A DNA stretch of 64,000 bases from Galbitalea sp. SE-J8. GTDB lineage: Bacteria > Actinomycetota > Actinomycetes > Actinomycetales > Microbacteriaceae. The stretch is taken from contig NZ_JAUASV010000002.1 in assembly GCF_030345695.1 (NCBI RefSeq), positions 62,001-126,000 on the forward strand. The letters are read 5' to 3'. Each line of letters begins with the position of its first letter. Within the stretch, counting starts at the first letter, position 1. The notes beneath the pieces were generated by a model. The model was not told the origin of the DNA and searched no databases. It saw nothing but the letters and a program-made list of their open reading frames with translations. A program made the position numbers and the translations under genes. Shown here piece by piece: positions 59,636 to 64,000 of the stretch.

Positions 59636-60289
59636 ATGAGTGGAGCAGCACTCGCGGAGGACACCGCACTCGGCAGCCTCGCGCTGCGCAACGAGCCCGT
59701 GCAGGCTCGAAGCACCGCGCGCCTCGCCGGACTCATCGACGCGGCCGCCGCCGTGATCGACGAGGTCGGCTACGAACGCCTCACGACCGCCATGGTCGCC
59801 GAGCGCGCGGGCGCGTCGATCGGCACCGTCTACCGCTACTTCCCCGACCGCATCGCCGTCCTCCAGGCGCTCGGCGCCCGCAACCTCGACCGCGTGCTCT
59901 CGCGTGTGTCGGCGGCCGTGGCCGACCAGAAGTACACCGACTGGGCGTCCGCGCTCACCGCCGCGTTCGACGTGCTCGTCGCCGCTTTCCGCGACGAGCC
60001 GGGCTTCCGCTCGCTGCGCGTCGGCGACGTCATCGACCTGCGCCCGGCGCCGGTCGAGCGCACCTACAACTCGGTCGTCGCCGAGACGATCCTCGACGGC
60101 CTCGCCACGCGCTTCGACCTCACGGTCGACGACGACACGCGCTTCGCGTTCGAGGCGGCCATCGAGATCTCCGACGCGCTCGCGGCACGCGCGTTCGCCC
60201 GCGACACCGAGGACGCGCACTTCCTGCAGGCGGCGAAGGATGCGGTCTACGCCCTCCTCGCGCCGCGGTTCGGCGCGCCCGCGCGCTGA
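59636..60289 (+). CDS. TetR/AcrR family transcriptional regulator
   Basis: This 217-aa protein has the helix-turn-helix YERLTTAMVAERAGASIGTVYRYFPDRIAVLQAL and a C-terminal TetR_C-type helical domain. AAGGAGA lies before the ATG. It is divergent from the App1-GH15 pair and upstream of the betaine-type ABC operon in the same direction, from which a hairpin at 60311 separates it. The palindrome at 59464 suggests autoregulation and control of the App1-GH15 genes. Confidence 0.85.
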   Translation: MSGAALAEDTALGSLALRNEPVQARSTARLAGLIDAAAAVIDEVGYERLTTAMVAERAGASIGTVYRYFPDRIAVLQALGARNLDRVLSRVSAAVADQKYTDWASALTAAFDVLVAAFRDEPGFRSLRVGDVIDLRPAPVERTYNSVVAETILDGLATRFDLTVDDDTRFAFEAAIEISDALAARAFARDTEDAHFLQAAKDAVYALLAPRFGAPAR

Positions 60290-60310
60290 GGCATCCGCTC
60301 CGGCAACGAA

Positions 60311-60337
60311 CGGGGGTCGCCCATCGGGCGGCCCCCG
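60311..60337 (+). terminator. terminator hairpin after the TetR gene
   Basis: CGGGGGTCGCCC (60311-60322) pairs with GGGCGGCCCCCG (60326-60337) with one mismatch and a 3-nt loop, 21 bp after the stop codon. Confidence 0.65.
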
Positions 60338-60464
60338 TCCGGCGTTCCTGGGCGGTTCGGCCCGCTACACATTCGGTAACGCGGCGTGCCCGTGTCGGCG
60401 GGAGATGTTTGACTGAACGGGCGCCAGGGCGACGGCGTGACCCCGGCCGGCGAGGAGCATCCGC

Positions 60465-61328
60465 GTGATCGAGTTCCGCGACGTCAGCAAGCAGTACCCC
60501 GACGGCACGACGGCCGTCGACCGCTTCGACATCGTGATCCCGTCCCGGAAGACGACCGTGCTCGTCGGGTCCTCGGGCAGCGGCAAGACCACCCTGCTGC
60601 GCATGATCAACCGCATGGTCGACCCGACCGCGGGCGCCGTGCTCATCGACGACGAGGACGTCGCCGGCATCGAGCCGGTGCGCCTGCGCCGGCGCATCGG
60701 CTACGTCATGCAGAACTCGGGCCTGCTGCCGCACCGCTCCGTCGTCGACAACATCGCGACCGTGCCCCGGCTGACCGGTGCGAGCCGCGCGCAGGCGCGC
60801 GCCCGGGCGCTCGAGCTGATGGACACCGTCGGACTCGACCGCGCGCTCGCGAAGCGCTACCCGAGTCAGCTCTCCGGCGGCCAGCAGCAGCGCGTCGGGG
60901 TCGCGCGGGGCCTCGCGGTCGACCCCAACATCCTGCTCATGGACGAGCCGTTCAGCGCCGTCGACCCGATCGTGCGCACCGACCTGCAGCAGGAGGTGCT
61001 GCGGCTGCAGCGCGAGCTGCACAAGACCATCGTGTTCGTCACGCACGACATCGACGAGGCGTTCCTGCTCGGCGACCAGGTCGTCATCCTCGCGACCGGC
61101 GCGCGCGTCGCCCAGGTCGGCTCGCCCGCCGAGATCCTCGCCGCCCCGGCCGACGACTTCGTCGCGGACTTCATCGGCGCCAAGAAGGGCAAGCGCCGCC
61201 TCGAGGTCGCCTCCCGCCGTGACGACGACCTCGTGCTGGCCGATTCGGCCGGGTTCCCGGTCGGGCTGCTCGCGCGCTCGCAGGCCTACAGCGTCTCCGA
61301 CAAGACCGCCCAGGCGGGGGACGCCTGA
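60465..61328 (+). CDS. opuCA: glycine betaine/choline-type ABC transporter ATPase
   Basis: This 287-aa ATPase of a quaternary-amine/osmoprotectant importer has Walker A GSSGSGKTT, then the Q-loop stretch IGYVMQNSGLLPHRSV, the signature LSGGQQQRVGVARGLA and Walker B ILLMDEPFSAVDP. The C-terminal part after residue 235 is short and does not contain clear CBS pairs, unlike Bacillus OpuCA. The GTG at 60465 follows GAGGAG. The stop overlaps the next start (TGATG). The four genes form one operon. Confidence 0.88.
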   Translation: MIEFRDVSKQYPDGTTAVDRFDIVIPSRKTTVLVGSSGSGKTTLLRMINRMVDPTAGAVLIDDEDVAGIEPVRLRRRIGYVMQNSGLLPHRSVVDNIATVPRLTGASRAQARARALELMDTVGLDRALAKRYPSQLSGGQQQRVGVARGLAVDPNILLMDEPFSAVDPIVRTDLQQEVLRLQRELHKTIVFVTHDIDEAFLLGDQVVILATGARVAQVGSPAEILAAPADDFVADFIGAKKGKRRLEVASRRDDDLVLADSAGFPVGLLARSQAYSVSDKTAQAGDA

Positions 61329-62020
61329 TGGGGTGGCTGGGGGAGAACCTCGGACTCGTCGTCGATCTGACGCTCCAGCACGCGCGGCTGAGCGTCATCC
61401 CGATCGTGGTCTCCCTCGTGGCCGCCCTCCCGCTCGGCTGGGTCATCAGCCGCAGCCGCCTCGGCATCGTGCTGCTCGGGGTCGGCAACGTGATCTACAC
61501 CATCCCGTCGCTCGCGCTGTTCGTGAGCCTTCCGGCGATCCTCGGCACGCGCATCCTCGACGAGACGAACGTCGTCGTCGCGCTGTCGCTCTACGGCGTG
61601 ACGCTCATGATGCGCGGCGTCGCGGATGCCTTCGGCTCCGTCTCGGACGACGTGCGCCAGTCGGCGCGCGCGATCGGGTACTCGGCGGCCGGGCGCTTCG
61701 CCTCGGTCGAGCTGCCGCTCGCGGCCCCGGTGATCATCGCGAACCTCCGGGTCGTCTCGGTCTCCACGATCAGCCTGCTCAGCGTCGCCGCGATCATCGG
61801 CCAGGGCGGCCTCGGCTACCTGTTCACCGACGGCTACAGCCGTGACTTCCCGGCCGAGGTGCTCATCGGCATCGTCGCGACGCTGGTCATCGCGGTCGTG
61901 TTCGACCTCGTGATCGTCGCCGCCGGCCGCATCCTGCTGCCCTGGCAGCGGCCCGCTCGCCGCGGGCGGGCGCGCGCGTCGCTCGCGCTCAGCCCGGACG
62001 CGGCCGGTGGTGCGTCGTGA
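61328..62020 (+). CDS. opuCB: glycine betaine/choline-type ABC permease
   Basis: This 230-aa inner-membrane permease has SVIPIVVSLVAALPLGWVISRSRLG, GNVIYTIPSLALFVSLPAILG and the EAA loop QSARAIGYSAAGRFASVELPLAAPVIIANLR. It has about six membrane segments and a basic C-terminal tail. It overlaps the ATPase gene by one base and the next permease gene by 4 bp (GTGA), so all are coupled. Confidence 0.88.
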   Translation: MGWLGENLGLVVDLTLQHARLSVIPIVVSLVAALPLGWVISRSRLGIVLLGVGNVIYTIPSLALFVSLPAILGTRILDETNVVVALSLYGVTLMMRGVADAFGSVSDDVRQSARAIGYSAAGRFASVELPLAAPVIIANLRVVSVSTISLLSVAAIIGQGGLGYLFTDGYSRDFPAEVLIGIVATLVIAVVFDLVIVAAGRILLPWQRPARRGRARASLALSPDAAGGAS

Positions 62021-62754
62021 ACTATTTCGCCGGTGCGATCGCGTTCATCCTCGACGGCGCGAACTGGGGCGGCGAGAACAGCATCGGCAGCCGGCTCGTC
62101 GACCACCTGGTCTACACGGGCATCAGCGTCGGCATCGCGGTGCTCATCGCCGTGCCGGTCGGTCTGCTCATCGGCCACACCGGGCGCGGTCGCACGATCA
62201 TCGTCGCGATCACGGGCTCGGTGCGCGCCATCCCCACGCTCGGCCTGCTGCTGTTCGTCGTGCTGTTCACCGGCCTCGGACTCTGGCCCCTCGTGCTCGT
62301 GCTCGTCGTGCTCGCCATCCCGCCGCTGCTCGCGGGCGCGTACTCCGGGCTCGACGCGATCGATCGGCAGACGATCGACGCGGCGCGCGCCATCGGCATG
62401 ACCGAGTGGCAGATCCTGACCCGGGTGGAGATCCCGCTCGGCATCGGGCTGATCGTCGGCGGCCTGCGCTCGGCGGCGTTGCAGGTCGTGGCGACCGCGA
62501 CCGTCGCCGGCTACGTCGGCCTGACCGGGCTCGGGCGCTTCCTCATCGAGGGGCTCGCCCTGCACCGCTACGAGCTCGCGATCGTCGGGGCGATCCTCGT
62601 CGCCGCGCTCGCGATCGTCGTCGACCTCGTGCTGGTCGGCGTCCAACGTCTCGTCGTTCCGCGTGGGGTGCCGCGCGGAACGAGTCGTCCACGCGCCAGA
62701 GGCGGTCGGCCATCCGGGCCGTCCGGGGCGCCGGCACCCGTTACGGAAGGATAA
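62017..62754 (+). CDS. opuCD: glycine betaine/choline-type ABC permease
   Basis: This 245-aa second permease has VYTGISVGIAVLIAVPVGLLIGHTGRGRTIIVAITGSVRAIPTLGLLLFVVLF and the EAA loop DAARAIGMTEWQILTRVEIPLGIGLIVGGLRSAALQ. The GTG start overlaps the previous stop. The C-terminal 30 residues are basic and Pro/Gly-rich. It pairs with the permease before it to form the transmembrane channel. Confidence 0.88.
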   Translation: MNYFAGAIAFILDGANWGGENSIGSRLVDHLVYTGISVGIAVLIAVPVGLLIGHTGRGRTIIVAITGSVRAIPTLGLLLFVVLFTGLGLWPLVLVLVVLAIPPLLAGAYSGLDAIDRQTIDAARAIGMTEWQILTRVEIPLGIGLIVGGLRSAALQVVATATVAGYVGLTGLGRFLIEGLALHRYELAIVGAILVAALAIVVDLVLVGVQRLVVPRGVPRGTSRPRARGGRPSGPSGAPAPVTEG

Positions 62755-62762
62755 GCACCCCC

Positions 62763-63719
62763 ATGTTCACAGCATCACGAAAGACCGTCGCGGTCGGCAT
62801 CGTGGCTCTCGGCCTCGCCGCGGGCCTGTCCGCCTGCAGCTCCTCCGATCCGCTGTCGTCGGGCCCGAGCACCGACCCGGGCTCGAGCGCCTCGGCCGCC
62901 CCGAAGGAGATCACGATCGGCGCCCAGTTCGCCGGCGAGGGCGAGATCCTCGCGCAGATCTACGGCCAGGTGCTCGCCGCGAACGGCTACACGGTCGACT
63001 ACCCGACGGCCCCGATCGGTTCGCGCGAGACGTTCATCCCCGCGCTCAAGGACGGCTCGATCGACCTGATCCCGGACTACTCGGGCAATCTGCTCTACGC
63101 CGAGGACCCGGGCGCAACGGCGACCTCCGCCGACGATGTCGCGGCGGCCCTGCCGGCCGCGGTCGAGAAGGACGGGCTCGCCGTGCTCGACACCGCGCCC
63201 GCCGAGGACGCCGACTCGCTCGTCGTCACGCCGGAGTTCTCCGAGAAGAACGGCGTGACCTCGATCGGCGACCTCGCAAAGCTCGACGGCGACTTCACCA
63301 TCGGCGCCAACACCGAGTTCGAGTCCCGCCCGTACGGTCGCGACGGGCTCGAGAGCGTGTACGGCGTGACCGGCTGGACGTTCAAGGCGATCGACGACTA
63401 CGGCGGCCCCGGCACGCTCAAGGACCTGCTCGACGACAACATCCAGGTGGCCGACATCTACACGACCACCCCGTCGGTGAAGGCGAACAACCTCGTCACG
63501 CTCGCGGATCCCGAGCACCTCATCGCGGCGCAGAACATCGTGCCGCTGCTGTCGAAGGCGTTCGCCACGCCCGAGATCGCGGACCTGCTCAACCCGGTCT
63601 CGGCGAAGCTCACGACCGACGGGCTGCTCGACCTCAACGCGGCGTACGCCGGTGACGACAAGCCGTCGGCGGCGTCGCTCGCGACGACGTGGCTCACGGA
63701 CAACGGCTTCCTGAGCTGA
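62763..63719 (+). CDS. opuCC: glycine betaine/choline-type substrate-binding lipoprotein
   Basis: This 318-aa lipoprotein has the lipobox LSAC after a signal peptide (VAVGIVALGLAAG). The OpuAC/ProX-type binding domain follows: ITIGAQFAGEGEILAQIYGQVLAANGYTVDY, PIGSRETFIPALKDGSIDLIPDYSGNLLY, and ADIYTTTPSVKANNLVTLADPEHL. It captures the osmoprotectant outside the membrane and delivers it to the permeases. It is the last gene of the operon and is followed by a hairpin. Confidence 0.9.
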   Translation: MFTASRKTVAVGIVALGLAAGLSACSSSDPLSSGPSTDPGSSASAAPKEITIGAQFAGEGEILAQIYGQVLAANGYTVDYPTAPIGSRETFIPALKDGSIDLIPDYSGNLLYAEDPGATATSADDVAAALPAAVEKDGLAVLDTAPAEDADSLVVTPEFSEKNGVTSIGDLAKLDGDFTIGANTEFESRPYGRDGLESVYGVTGWTFKAIDDYGGPGTLKDLLDDNIQVADIYTTTPSVKANNLVTLADPEHLIAAQNIVPLLSKAFATPEIADLLNPVSAKLTTDGLLDLNAAYAGDDKPSAASLATTWLTDNGFLS

Positions 63720-63728
63720 GCCGACCGG

Positions 63729-63747
63729 CCGCACCCTGCGGGTGCGG
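63729..63747 (+). terminator. terminator hairpin of the osmoprotectant operon
   Basis: CCGCACCC-TGC-GGGTGCGG is a perfect 8-bp stem 10 bp after the last stop codon of the operon. Confidence 0.7.
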
Positions 63748-63764
63748 GCGGGCGGCACATCCCT

Positions 63765-63838
63765 CCCGTGTGAGGACGTTCTGCGCGTGTGAGGACGGTT
63801 CGGGACGTCCTCACACGCGCATCCCGTCCTCACACGGG
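63765..63838. repeat. nested inverted repeats built on GTGTGAGGACG
   Basis: CCCGTGTGAGGACG (63765-63778) pairs with its exact complement at 63825-63838. Inside this, GCGCGTGTGAGGACG (63783-63797) pairs with 63806-63820 around an 8-nt loop. Thus the same core occurs twice in each orientation. Confidence 0.92.
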
Positions 63839-63911
63839 GTTGGGGTGCACCCGTCCGAGTCCGTGCGGGCGGCTTTCCGCGCGTCCGCCCCGAGCGGCGC
63901 TCACGAGTCCC

Positions 63912-63917
63912 TAGGCT
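63912..63917 (+). promoter_or_regulatory. -10 box, leaderless start of the last gene
   Basis: TAGGCT ends 7 nt before the ATG at 63925. Confidence 0.45.
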
Positions 63918-63924
63918 GGGGTGC

Positions 63925-64000
63925 ATGCCGCGTCGCGCCCCGTTCCGCAGGCCGGGCTGGCGCCGGGTCCTCGCCGTGCTCGCGGTGCTGCTCGCGCTCG
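63925..64000 (+). CDS. start of a membrane or secreted protein (partial)
   Basis: The first 25 codons read MPRRAPFRRPGWRRV followed by LAVLAVLLAL. This is a strongly basic N-terminus and the start of a hydrophobic segment, as in a signal peptide or first membrane helix. The gene leaves the window at its right edge, so the product cannot be named. The start is supported by the TAGGCT box 7 nt upstream. Confidence 0.55.
   Translation, partial: MPRRAPFRRPGWRRVLAVLAVLLAL

Noticed and set aside
63765-63838. CRISPR array suspected from repeated GTGTGAGGACG
   Set aside because: The units are inverted rather than direct, the spacers are 5-28 nt and unequal, and no cas genes are near. It is a nested palindrome.

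Overview
The window is a very GC-rich actinobacterial chromosome segment, most like Microbacteriaceae. The signs are the gene families present (DUF6230/DUF6114, a DUF3516 helicase, SufS-SufU, a pst locus with sortase-like and Ig-domain surface proteins), strong GC3 bias, frequent starts with no ribosome binding site but a -10-like TANNNT box 6-7 nt upstream, and constant recurrence of the hexamer GCATCC/GGATGC. Assignment to the family is inference; there is no rRNA or tRNA gene in the window.

Layout. 1-11018: alanine dehydrogenase start and its Lrp-type regulator; a TetR/DUF6230/DUF6114 surface-protein unit; an aldo-keto reductase and MFS pair under a divergent MarR; an MFS/DUF5996/hydrolase unit next to a GlxA-type regulator. 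11019-17957: MarR with an isochorismatase-like/MFS operon, a DUF2510 protein, a PatB-type aminotransferase, a flavin reductase and sufS-sufU. 17958-19690: a lower-GC islet behind sufU, holding a frameshifted G1-type glutamic peptidase and a small lipoprotein, and ending in a diverged copy of the sufU 3' end. 19803-21740: a flavin-dependent monooxygenase and an FMN reductase. 21882-33135: an enlarged phosphate-uptake locus (pstC, pstA, pstS, two further binding-protein-like surface proteins, a sortase-fold protein lacking its catalytic Cys and His, pstB) behind a PHO box.

35184-42673 is the most interesting part. Two tight divergent operons hold a fatty acyl reductase-HAD fusion, two ferritin-like (acyl-ACP-desaturase-like) proteins, an SDR, a PlsC-type acyltransferase and a clear alkyl-DHAP-synthase homologue. 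Together these look like a complete aerobic ether-lipid (possibly plasmalogen) pathway: fatty alcohol formation, acyl-DHAP formation, exchange of acyl for alkyl, reduction, and possibly desaturation.

42681-59420: TetR/EamA transporter (the latter carrying REP-like palindromes in frame), a zinc-finger SDR, a Ski2-like DUF3516 helicase, DUF72, hydrolases, a DHA2 MFS exporter, a UbiA prenyltransferase, a FUSC-type membrane protein, an AlkZ-like winged-helix protein, a GH15 glucoamylase/trehalase and an App1-type phosphatase. 59636-63719: a TetR regulator and a complete glycine-betaine/choline-type ABC operon. The window ends in the first codons of another membrane or secreted protein.

At least four inverted repeats with arms of 14-18 bp and loops near 50 bp are scattered through the window, two of them flanking one small membrane-protein gene and one lying inside pstA.
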